DNA from: Aplidium turbinatum
Lineage: Eukaryota > Chordata > Ascidiacea > Aplousobranchia > Polyclinidae
DNA: 64,000 nt
NCBI GenBank assembly: GCA_918807975.1
Contig: OU964932.1
Span: forward strand, 9,300,001-9,364,000
Direction: 5' to 3'
Positions 33,667 to 44,192 of the stretch are shown in pieces (positions within the stretch are counted from its first letter, which is position 1; each line of letters opens with the position of its first letter). Position numbers and translations under genes: made by a program. The notes below the pieces were generated by a model that saw only the letters and a list, made by a program, of their open reading frames with translations, was not told where the DNA came from and did not search any database.

Positions 33667-35685
33667 TTGGAACAACAAATATTCGTGCTTGTACGAAAAG
33701 CATACTATGTGGCTTCAGGCCACACCATCACTATTGATAAACACGAATATTCGCCATTTGTTGATAACGTACAGATTTGTTCGGAGGATTTGTTGAGGAA
33801 TCAGCATCGAATCGGTGGACCTGGCCACATCGTCGCTATCGATGAGTCCTTGGTGGCCAGACGAAAACGAGGAAATTCACAAGGGCGCCCAGTGCCACAG
33901 CAGTGGATTTTTGGCGGGATTGACACCACAACAAAGTAAGTTATGTATTATGTGCATGTTTACGCACTACAACTATACCTACGCCTAGTCAACTACGTTC
34001 GAGCAGGTGAGCAATATCACTTGGGCTTGGGATTTGAAGGAATATTTGACAACACTTTTATTTAACCCACCCTCCTTAGGGCACGTTCTTTTGCTTCTCA
34101 ATGCCTGTAGATGTCCCTAGTAAAATTGTGCTATTAGAGAATGCTTCATCGTAATGGTATCGCGGCGGGACAAGGCTACACTGGAGGCAGAAATTCTACG
34201 CCACATCGCACCAGGAACAGAGATTCATTTCGATGAATGGGGAGGATACTCCAACTTGTCTAGTGAGTGTTTCTTGTAGTTCTATTTTAAAATGATATAC
34301 ACTAACATGTAAACACTTAACGTAGATTATGTTAAACATTAAATGGATTGGATGAAGTACATAAAGTGCATGTAGATTAAACATTTGTGTAGACTAGGTG
34401 TACTGAGAGTAAAAATGTGTAGGGGAGATGTGGCACCTATGAGACGAATACGACATTATTTCTAATAAACGTTATTTTAAAGCAAACCATAAACTAAAGC
34501 AATTTTATTGCAAAGTTTAGTCATTGTTTCATAACATAAAATTAAAACAGTGATGACTGTAGGCTAATATTCTTTATTGTTTTTTTTTCATTATTAAAAA
34601 GTGTCAGATAACTGTCCCATAGGTTGCTTACATGCATGATCAATGGGACAAGGGGCTATGTCCCAGGGGACACTTTGCTAGATACATCAATTGATTGTCA
34701 AGGCTCAAGGGTATGATGAAATGAAAGAGACTCAAGAGAAAAAGAAGCAGAACTTGTTTTCTTGGTTTTCATCAATAAATAGACCCGCTTTTCTTTTCAG
34801 ACATGATAAAATAAGACACTTTAAAGGTTCAATGAATTGAAATCTAAAAAGGTAGCCTATATACTTTTGCCATGATCTATAGCAAAGTGTAGTGTAATAA
34901 GGCTTTTCAAGATTGTACAAAATAAAGCAGTAGCTCTTATCTACATCCCTAGTGAAAAATACTTTTTAAGTGAAAAAAATTCCTTTCAGCCTTAAAATAA
35001 CGTAGGAATGTAGGAATATGTCCCAAAAGTGATTGCTTGCACAGCCCATTGGTCATTCAAACACCAGTTTGTGTTTAGCTTGTCTGAAGACATATCACAG
35101 TACAATATGTACTTTTCTGTTGTGATAGCATCAGACCCAACCATATGGCTTAAACTGTCATGCCAGGTCCCACTTGATACAACTTATTCATAGTGTAAAA
35201 ACTGTTAACAACAGTTAACCATTTAAAGTTACTTTGGGAGCAGAAAAAACAATCAACTGACCTCGCCACTTAACTGCACAGCTCCTTTTCAAAAAGCACG
35301 ATGGCTCATGTCAAAAGAATTATGTATCCATTAAAAATAAATTTACCAATTTAACATGTTTTTGTTATTTCTATTTGGAAACCGTTGCAGCAAGCATTTT
35401 ACGCTGAAATTTATTTAAAGTTGCTTTCGTATTTTTTTAGATCTTGGATATCGCCACCAAACGGTCAACCATCACCATCATTATGTTTCGGCCACAGGGG
35501 TTCATACAAGCCACATTGAAAACCTTTGGCTGAATTGTAAACGGAAATTTAAAAGAATGGGTGGCACCACAAGGCACATGATACCTGGGTATCTTGATGA
35601 ATTTATGTGGCGACATCAGTTTCCACGGGGACGACATTTTCCTGAAATTCTATGCGCCATAAGGGAGTCCTACCCCTTACTGTAG
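33667..35685 (+). CDS. Merlin (ISXO2/IS1016-like) DDE transposase, three visible exons
   Basis: Exons 33667-33935, 34138-34262 and 35441-35685 join in frame across GT-AG introns and give about 212 residues. Exon 1 contains GGPGHIVAIDESLVARRKRG (first catalytic Asp) and PQQWIFGGID. Exon 2 contains VSRRDKATLEAEILRHI and IHFDEWGGYSNL (second Asp). Exon 3 contains HTSHIENLWLNCKRKFK (catalytic Glu) and YLDEFMWRHQF, and ends at a TAG. The DDE catalytic core of the ISXO2-like/Merlin family therefore looks complete. Family members usually have a longer N-terminal domain. Here it is missing or lies on an exon I did not find, with an insertion just upstream. The first position given is simply the start of the open frame. 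The transposase would act on the terminal inverted repeats of this element and perhaps on those of its relative at 21191-28678. Confidence 0.8.
34424..35190 (+). mobile_element. Pogo-like relic in transposase intron 2
   Basis: TAGGGGAGATGTGGCACC at about 34422 matches the terminal repeat of the pogo-type remnant at 5020. GTCCCA/TGGGAC-type motifs recur downstream (near 34615, 34645, 34659, 35020 and 35166). I found no matching right end, so it is a partial or diverged copy. Confidence 0.4.
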
Positions 35686-36424
35686 CCGCCACATCGTCCA
35701 TTTGCCAAAAAAAAAAACAGCCCTTTTCAGGGCTACCTAATGATAAAAAAGAGTTGCTATCCACATACTTTGTGATATTTATTCTATAACAAACAAACTA
35801 GGCTAACAAAAGTGCAATGTCAGATGAAACAAAATAATTTTTTTAACTTACGTTTGTAACATGATTTTTGTGTGTCAACGTTTAAAATTTGGACCTGTGA
35901 ATCATTTTGTTTACACACACGGATGCCTTTGGGAAAATGACTTCGTGTGGTAAAGAAAGAACACGAGAATGCAAGCCCAAGTCATTTCATTACGGTTTCG
36001 TTACTTTCCTTTGATCCATATTTAAGCCTAGGTTTATTAGGCTTAGCCTATGTGTTGTGAAAAAATTTCTAAGCATTGAACAAAACATAAGGATCCGCAC
36101 CCACTGTCTCGCTGGTTGTTGTTGCTTTTTATTATTTGCAGAGGTTTCTCCATCCAAATAGGAACAATTTTCTGGCTCCTGCACTTGGAGCTGACATCAC
36201 TTGCTTCCTCAACCGAGCTTTTCCAGTTGATGTCGACTGAGGGCCGAGTGACAAAATTCTCCCACGACCTCCCAAAGGATCAAAGTTCTACACCGCTCTA
36301 GAGCACACATCGCTTTCCTATTGATCAGTGTTTGTTACATTACTTCATTCGGACAAGCCATTACACCACCAATTAGGCTATTTGTGTGCCTGATCCTAAT
36401 CCTTTTTATGACTTTAGCATTTTT
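35686..36424. other. 3' flank of the Merlin transposase, core right side
   Basis: No further gene recognised. The right-hand array resumes at about 36425 with a partial, diverged unit. Confidence 0.4.
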
Positions 36425-39400
36425 TCAATATAAATGGGAGACAATTAATCATCGCGATCACGCAATGTGAATCCAGAAAGACGATCGATTTGTCATTGAA
36501 ATGCATTGTGCAAAAGCTTCGTTGGGGGGCTGTCTTCGAACAACAATTGCTCGTATATTAAATAAGATATAAAAATGAAAGTTAGCTCTTCAATAAACAG
36601 TAACATGTTCTTTTAATTGGCTGTCGTTTAATGTTTTTATCATTGCAAATGAACTTTTGATAATGGTTTGAATTTGATCAAGTTTAATTGGCCACCAGAT
36701 GGAGCTAGTAGTATTTTGGGACTTGGTATTAACTTAGTTGGTTAGATCTAAGCTTGTGCTTTTCAACGATAGCAAATCTGTTGAAATTGAGCAAGAAATG
36801 AATAAATGGGAGACAATTAATTATCGTGATCATGCAGGGCGTGAACTGGAAAACGATCGATTCGCCATTGAAATGCATTGGGCAAAAGCTTCGTTGGGGG
36901 GCTGTCTTCGAACAATGATTGCTCATATATTGAATAAGGTATAAAAATGAAAGTTAGCACTTCAATAAACAATAACATGTTCTTTTAATTGGCTGTCGTT
37001 TAATGTTTTTATCATTGCAAATGAACTTTTGATAATGATTTGAATTTGGTCAAGTTTAGGTAGCCACCAGATGGAGCTAGTAGTATTTTAGGACTTGGTA
37101 TTAATTTAGTTGGTTAGATCTATGCTTGTGCTTTTCAACGATAGCAAATCTGTTGAAATTGAGCAAGAAATGAATAAATGGAAGACAATTAATTATCGTG
37201 AACATGCAGGGCGTGAACTGGAAGACGATCGACTCGCCATTGATCTCGCAGGGCGTGAACTGGAAGACAATCGATTCGCCATTGAAATGCATTGGGCAAA
37301 AGCTTCGTTGGGGGGCTGTCTTCGAACAACGATTGCTCATATATTCAATAAGGTATAAAAATGAAAGTTAGCCCTTCAATAAACAGTAACATGTCCTTTT
37401 AATTGGTTGTCGTTTAATGTTTTTAGCATTGCAAATAAACTTTTGATAATGGTTTGAATTTGGTCAAGTTTAGGTGGCCACCAGATGGAGCTAGTAGTAT
37501 TTTGGGACTTGGTATTAACTTAGTTGGTTAGATCTATGCTTGTGCTTTTCAACGATAGCAAATCTGTTGAAATTGAGCAAGAAATGAATAAATGGGAGAC
37601 AATTAATTATCGTGATCACGCAGGGCGTGAACTAGAAAACGATCGATTCGCCATTGAAATGCATTGGGCAAAAGCTTCGTTGGGGGGCTGTCTTCGAACA
37701 ACGATTGCGCGCATATTGAATAAGATATAAAAATGAAAGTTAGCACTTCAATAAACAATAACATGTTCTTTTAATTGGTTGTCGTTTAATGTTTTTATCA
37801 TTGCAAATAAACTTTTGATAATGGTTTGAATTTGGTCAAGTTTAGGTGGCCACCAGATGGAGCTAGTAGTATTTTGGGACTTGGTATTAACTTAGTTGGT
37901 TAGATCTAAGCTTGTGCTTTTCAACGATAGTAAATCTGTTGAAATTGAGCAAGAAATGAATAAATGGGAGACAATTAATTATCGTGATCACGCAGGGCGT
38001 GAACTGGAAAACGATCGATTCGCCATTGAAATGCATTGGGCAAAAGCTTCGTTGGGGGGCTGTCTTCGAACAACGATTGCGCGCATATTGAATAAGATAT
38101 AAAAATGAAAGTTAGCACTTCAATAAACAATAACATGTTCTTTTAATTGGCTGTCGTTTAATGTTTTTATCATTGCAAATAAACTTTTGATAGTGGTTTG
38201 AATTTGGTCAAGTTTAGGTGGCCACCAGATGGAGCTAGTAGTATTTTGGGACTTGGTATTAATTTAGTTGGTTAGATCTAAGCTTGTGCTTTTTAACGAT
38301 AGCAAATCTGTTGAAATTGAGCAAGAAATGAATAAATGGGAGACAATTAATTATCGTGATCACGCAGGGCGTGAACTAGAAAACGATCGATTCGCCATTG
38401 AAATGCATTGGGCAAAAGCTTCGTTGGGGGGCTGTCTTCAAACAACGATTGCGCGTATATTGAATAAGATATAAAAATGAAAGTTAGCACTTCAATAAAC
38501 AATAACATGTTTGTTTAATTGGTTGTCGTTTAATGTTTTTATCATTGCAAATGAACTTTTGATAATGGTTTGAATTTGGTCAAGTTTAAGTGGCCACCAG
38601 ATGGAGCTAGTAGTATTTTGGGACTTGGTATTAACTTAGTTGGTTAGATCTAAGCTTGTGCTTTTCAACGATAGTAAATCTGTTGAAATTGAGCAAGAAA
38701 TGAATAAATGGGAGACAATTAATTATCGTGATCACGCAGGGCGTGAACTGGAAAACGATCGATTCGCCATTGAAATGCATTGGGCAAAAGCTTCGTTGGG
38801 GGGCTGTCTTCGAACAACGATTGCGCGCATATTGAATAAGATATAAAAATGAAAGTTAGCACTTCAATAAACAATAACATGTTCTTTTAATTGGCTGTCG
38901 TTTAATGTTTTTATCATTGCAAATAAACTTTTGATAATGGTTTGAATTTGGTCAAGTTTAGGTAGCCACCAGATGGAGCTAGTAGTATTTTGGGACTTGG
39001 TTATAACTTAGTTGGTTAGATCTATGCTTGTGCTTTTCAACGATAGCAAATCTGTTGAAATTGAGCAAGAAATGAATAAATGGGAGACAATTAATTATCG
39101 TGAACATGCAGGGCTTGAACTGAAAGACGATCGATTCGCCATTGATCACGCAGGGCGTGAACTGGAAGAGGATCGATTCGCCATTGAAATGCATTGGGCA
39201 AAAGCTTCGTTGGGGGGCTGTCTTCGAACAACGATTGCTCATATATTAAATAAGGTATAAAAATGAAAGTTATCACTTCAATAAACAGTAACATGTTCTT
39301 TTAATTGTTTGTCGTTTAATGTTTTTATCATTGCAAATAAACTTTTGATAATGGTTTGAATTTGGTCAAGTTTAGGTGGCCACCAGATGGAGCTAGTAGT

Positions 39401-42400
39401 ATTTTGGGACTTAGTATTAATTTAGTTGGTTAGATCTATGCTTGTGCTTTTCAACGATAGCAAATCTGTTGAAATTGAGCAAGAAATGAATAAGTGGGAG
39501 ACAATTAATTATCGTGAACACGCAGGGCGTGAACTGGAAGAGGATCGATTCGCGATTGAAATGCATTGGGCAAAATCTTCGTTGGGGGGCTGTCTTCGAA
39601 CAACGATTGCGCGCATATTAAATAAGATATAACAATGAAAGTTAGCACTTCAATCAACAGTAACATGTTCTTTTAATTGGATTTAATTTAGATTGTTTAT
39701 CATTTAAAATGAAGTTTTGGTGATGGTTTGAATTTGGTCAAGTTTAGGTGGCCACCAGATGGAGCTAGTAGTATTTTGGGACTTGGTATTAATTTAGTTG
39801 GTTAGATCTATGCTTGTGCTTTTTAACGATAGCAAATCTGTTGAAATTGAGCAAGAAATGAATAAATGGGAGACAATTAATTATCGTGAACATGCAGGGC
39901 GTGAACTGGAAGAGGATCGATTCGCTATTGAAATGCATTGGGCAAAAGCTTCGTTGGGGGGCTGTCTTCGAACAACGATTGCGCGCATATTGAATAAGAT
40001 ACAAAAATGAAAGTTAGCACTTCAATAAACAGTAACATGTTCTTTTAAATGGCTGTCGTTTAATGTTCCTATCCTTCCAAATAAACTTTTGATAATGGTT
40101 TGAATTTGGTCAAGTTTAGGTGGCCACCAGATGGAGCTAGTAGTATTTTGGGACTTGGTATTAATTTAGTTGGTTAGATCTATGCTTGTGCTTTTTAACG
40201 ATAGCAAATCTGTTGAAATTGAGCAAAAAATGAATAAATGGGAGACAATTAATTATCGTGAACATGCAGGGCGTGAACTGGAAGACGATCGATTCGCCAT
40301 TGAAATGCATTGGGCAAAAGCTTCGTTGGGGGGCTGTCTTCGAACAACGATTGCGCGCATATTGAATAAGATACAAAAATGAAAGTTAGCACTTCAATAA
40401 ACAGTAACATGTTCTTTTAATTGGATTTAATTTAGATTGTTTATCATTTAAAATGAAGTTTTGGTGATGGTTTGCATGTGGTCAAGTTTAGGTGGCCACT
40501 AGATGGAGCTATTAGCATTTTGGGACTTGGTATTAACTTAGTTGGTTAGATCTATGCTTGTGCTTTTCAACGATAGCAAATCTGTTGAAATTGAGCAAGA
40601 AATGAATGAATGGGAGACAATTAATTATCGTGAACATGCAGGGCTTGAACTGGAAGACGATCGATTCGCTATTGATCACGCAGGGCGTGAACTGGAAGAC
40701 GAACGATTCGCCATTGAAATGCATTGGGCAAAAGCTTCGTTGGGGGACTGTCTTCGAACAACGATTGCTCATATATTAATTAAGGTATAAAAATGAAAGT
40801 TAGCACTTCAATAAACAGTAACATGTTCTTTTAATTGGTTGTCGTTTAATGTTTTTATCATTGCAAATAAACTTTTGATAATGGTTTGATTTTGGTCAAG
40901 TTTAGGTGGCCACCAGATGGAGCTAGTAGTATTTTGGGACTTGGTTATAACTTAGTTGGTTAGATCCCTGCTTGTGCTTTTCAACGATAGCAAATCTGTT
41001 GAAATTGAGCAAGAAATGAATAAATGGGAGACAATTAATTATCGTGAACATGCAGGGCGTGAACTGGAAGACGATCGATTCACCATTGATCACGCAGGGC
41101 GTGAACTGGAAGAGGATCGATTCGCCATTGAAATGCATTGGGCAAAAGCTTCGTTGGGGGGCTGTCTTCGAACAACGATTGCTCATATATTAAATAAGGT
41201 ATAAAAATGAAAGTTATCACTTCAATAAACAGTAACAAGTTCTTTTAATTGGTTGTCGTTTAATGTTTTTATCATTGCAAATAAACTTTTGATAATGGTT
41301 TGAATTTGGTCAAGTTTAGGTGGCCACCAGATGGAGCTAGTAGTATTTTGGGACTTGGTATTAATTTAGTTGGTTAGATCTATGCTTGTGCTTTTTAACG
41401 ATAGCAAATCTGTTAAAATTGAGCAAGAAATGAATAAATGGGAGACAATTAATTATCGTGATCATGCAGGGCGTGAATTGGAAGACGATCGATTCGCCAT
41501 TGAAATGCATTGGGCAAAAGCTTCGTTAGGGGGCTGTCTTCGAACAACGATTGCGCGCATATTGAATAAGATATAACAATGAAAGTTAGCACTTCAATAA
41601 ACAGTAACATGTTCTTTTAATTAGATTTGATTTAGATTGTTTATCATTTAAAATGAAGTTTTGGTGATGGTTTGAATTTGGTCAAGTTTAGGTGGCCACC
41701 AGATGGAGCTAGTAGTATTTTGGGACTTGGTATTAATTTAGTTGGTTAGATCTATGCTTGTGCTTTTCAACGATATTAAATCTGTTGAAATTGAGCAAGA
41801 AATGAATAAATGGGAGACAATTAATTATCGTGAACATGCAGGGCGTGAACTGGAAGACGATCGATTCGCCATTGAAATGCATAGGGCAAAAGCTTCGTTG
41901 GGGGGCTGTCTTCGAACAACGATTGCGCGCATATTCAATAAGATATAACAATGAAAGTTAGCACTTCAATAAACAGTAACATGTTCTTTTAATTAGATTT
42001 GATTTAGATTGTTTATCATTTAAAATGAAGTTTTGGTGATGGTTTGAATTTGGTCAAGTTTAGGTGGCCACCAGATGGAGCTAGTAGTATTTTGGGACTT
42101 GGTATTAATTTAGTTGGTTAGATCTATGCTTGTGCTTTTCAACGATACTAAATCTGTTGAAATTGAGCAAGAAATGAATAAATGGGAGACAATTAATTAT
42201 CGTGAACATGCAGGGCGTGAACTGGAAGACGATCGATTCGCCATTGAAATGCATAGGGCAAAAGCTTCGTTGGGGGGCTGTCTTCGAACAACGATTGCGC
42301 GCATATTCAATAAGATATAACAATGAAAGTTAGCACTTCAATAAACAGTAACATGTTCTTTTAATTAGATTTGATTTAGATTGTTTATCATTTAAAATGA

Positions 42401-42566
42401 AGTTTTGGTGATGGTTTGAATTTGGTCAAGTTTAGGTGGCCACCAGATGGAGCTAGTAGTATTTTAGGACTTGGTATTAATTTAGTTGGTTAGATCTATG
42501 CTTGTGCTTTCCAACAATAGCAAATTTGTTGAAATTGAACAAGAAATGAATGAATGGGAGACAATT
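36425..42566 (+). repeat. Right-arm tandem array, ~372-bp units
   Basis: About sixteen units marked by TTAGTTGGTTAGATCT (from about 36735 to 42484), mostly spaced 372-373 bp. Four intervals are about 412-415 bp, because those units carry an extra ~42-bp internal copy of the CAGGGCGTGAACTGGAAGA segment. Near-identical 68-82-codon open frames recur in most units. Units in the outer half share a variant 3' part (GATTTAATTTAGATTG), which shows sub-array homogenisation. Confidence 0.9.
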
Positions 42567-42687
42567 TCCTTCTGGTGTATTTCGTTCCATTTCCACCCCG
42601 CACTTCCTCCTTCATAATAGTCCATTCCAATGTGTGACGTCATCATTTTGTCTGGTTGACCAACAGGGCGTCTTGTGGAAGAGCACC
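42567..42687 (-). repeat. Right terminal inverted repeat (unique part)
   Basis: Inverse of 29882-30002 with about two mismatches. Followed by the AAATGTTG target duplication. Confidence 0.9.
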
Positions 42688-42695
42688 AAATGTTG

Positions 42696-44192
42696 TTATA
42701 AGTTTGTGAATAAAATGTGACTTTGTATCAGTCTTTCTAATTAAAGAAGTTATCAGTTCAGTTTGATGCACTAGGAAACAGATGTTCACAGAATTTTTGG
42801 AAATTGGCTGAATCAAGACAGGATCTTTCAGATTTTCATCACCATCGGATCAGGATCTTATAAAAAGTAGATCCGAACATCTCTGAAATAGTCAGTGTCT
42901 AAATTTTATTAGCTGTAGTGTTGTATATAGTTAGTCTCAACTCATAATATTATATAATCTTAATTGCTAATCTCACAATTTATGTCAAAAACTCTCAAGT
43001 AACATACATTCAAAGCAAAATTTGCTAGTGCAACAAATTCCTAGCAAAGTCACATACAGTACTTTACAAAGTAAAGCTGGAATTGGTGATTCAGAGATAA
43101 ACTCCTGAAATATCTATAACAAATGCATGGTTACGATGACTGCCTAGTCCTGCTTTACATCCCGATTTGTTTTACTTTTCATTTTTATTGATACATCAGG
43201 TGCCCAGTTTAAGGTCCATGAATAACAAAACCTTTCAAAAAAAATCTAAACTAAGGTAAGTTTAAATTAGTAGTAAGGATAACTTAAGCTCCACTAAATA
43301 TGAACAGTAAGAAAAAAGGTTGGAAAAGGACACGGATTGCAGAAAATCTAAAGTGGAAATGTATGGATGCAACCTATTCCGTCACCTAAACACTTTGTCC
43401 TCCCATTTCATCCCCTGAAAAGATCAAGAAAAAAATTAGAACAATGTCGCTGATTGGAGTTTCTACAAACAATTTAAAATTTTTCCCTTGAATTAATCAT
43501 TGAATTTTTATTGACCACCTCGAAATGAGTGTAACTAACTCTAATCTTAATCTTAATTCAATAACCCTAACCCGAAAGTGAGGTTCGGTTTATCAACTAT
43601 TATGTCAAGATACTTAGCGTGGTCAACTGTTTCGGCAACTCCAATCAGCGACTTTGGCCCTTCTGTATATTTTCTCTCAATCTTTTCAAAGAAACAAATT
43701 TGAAATGTTTCGGCAACTCTGATCAGCTACTTTGGCTCTGTTGTATTTTTTTCTCGATCTTTTCAGGGGACGAAATAGGTTGTACCTGAAATGGACCAAC
43801 CATGTACCAAGAATGAGCAGCAGATCGGCCGAAATAATTACGACAGAGTGGACTTCAAAATACTGAAGAACTAGAGGAAAACCAAAAAGAATATAGCCAG
43901 ATGATGTCCAAAAGGATAGTTATCACCCTGGTCCCTGGTATTAATTTCTAATCTGTAATAAAATTAAGATTAGATTTTTTAAGTGACCAGTGTTTAACTC
44001 ATACATGACTCTTGAACTCTCTTTTTATTTTCAGATAAAGGCTTAAGAAAAAATCAAAGGGAGTAATGAAAGAACTAGGTTACTGTTGCAGACTGGGGAG
44101 TGTGCAATCATTTTAAAATGATATTACGGACAATAAGTTGATTTTTGTTGTTTGTTGAGTCAAACTAGTTTTCTAGAGTCTTCATCGGGGTC
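42696..44192. other. Intergenic, with an inverted-repeat element and GTPBP2 leader
   Basis: No gene before GTPBP2. A candidate MITE spans about 43372-43783: AACCTATTCCGTC and CCCCTGAAAAGATC near the left end are mirrored by GATCTTTTCAGGGG and ACGAAATAGGTT at the right, with CGCTGATTGGAG and CTCCAATCAGCG inside. At about 44034 a TTTTATTTTCAG looks like a 3' splice site for the GTPBP2 leader, either from a cis 5' exon or by spliced-leader addition. Confidence 0.5.

Larger units (their letters stand above)
29882..42687. mobile_element. Giant Merlin element with inverted tandem-array arms
   Basis: Begins GGTGCTCTTCCACAAG and ends CTTGTGGAAGAGCACC, with a perfect 8-bp target duplication AAATGTTG (29874-29881, 42688-42695). 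The unique part of the terminal inverted repeat is 121 bp with about two mismatches. Inward of it lie about 7 units (left) and about 16 units (right) of a ~372-bp repeat in opposite, outward-facing orientation. The 4-kb core (32465-36424) carries a spliced Merlin-type DDE transposase and at least one further insert. Merlin elements are known for 8-9-bp duplications and IS1016/ISXO2-related transposases. At 12.8 kb this copy is, as far as I know, unusually large for the superfamily. Confidence 0.85.

Noticed and set aside
30638-42320. Repeated 68-82-codon open frames (NDSKSVEIEQEM...) as genes
   Set aside because: Same argument. Unit-to-unit identity is high at the DNA level, with no sign of codon-level constraint that I can see.
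21191-42687. CRISPR-like array
   Set aside because: Units are ~370-400 bp with no short-repeat/spacer alternation. The context is a eukaryotic genome with transposon termini.
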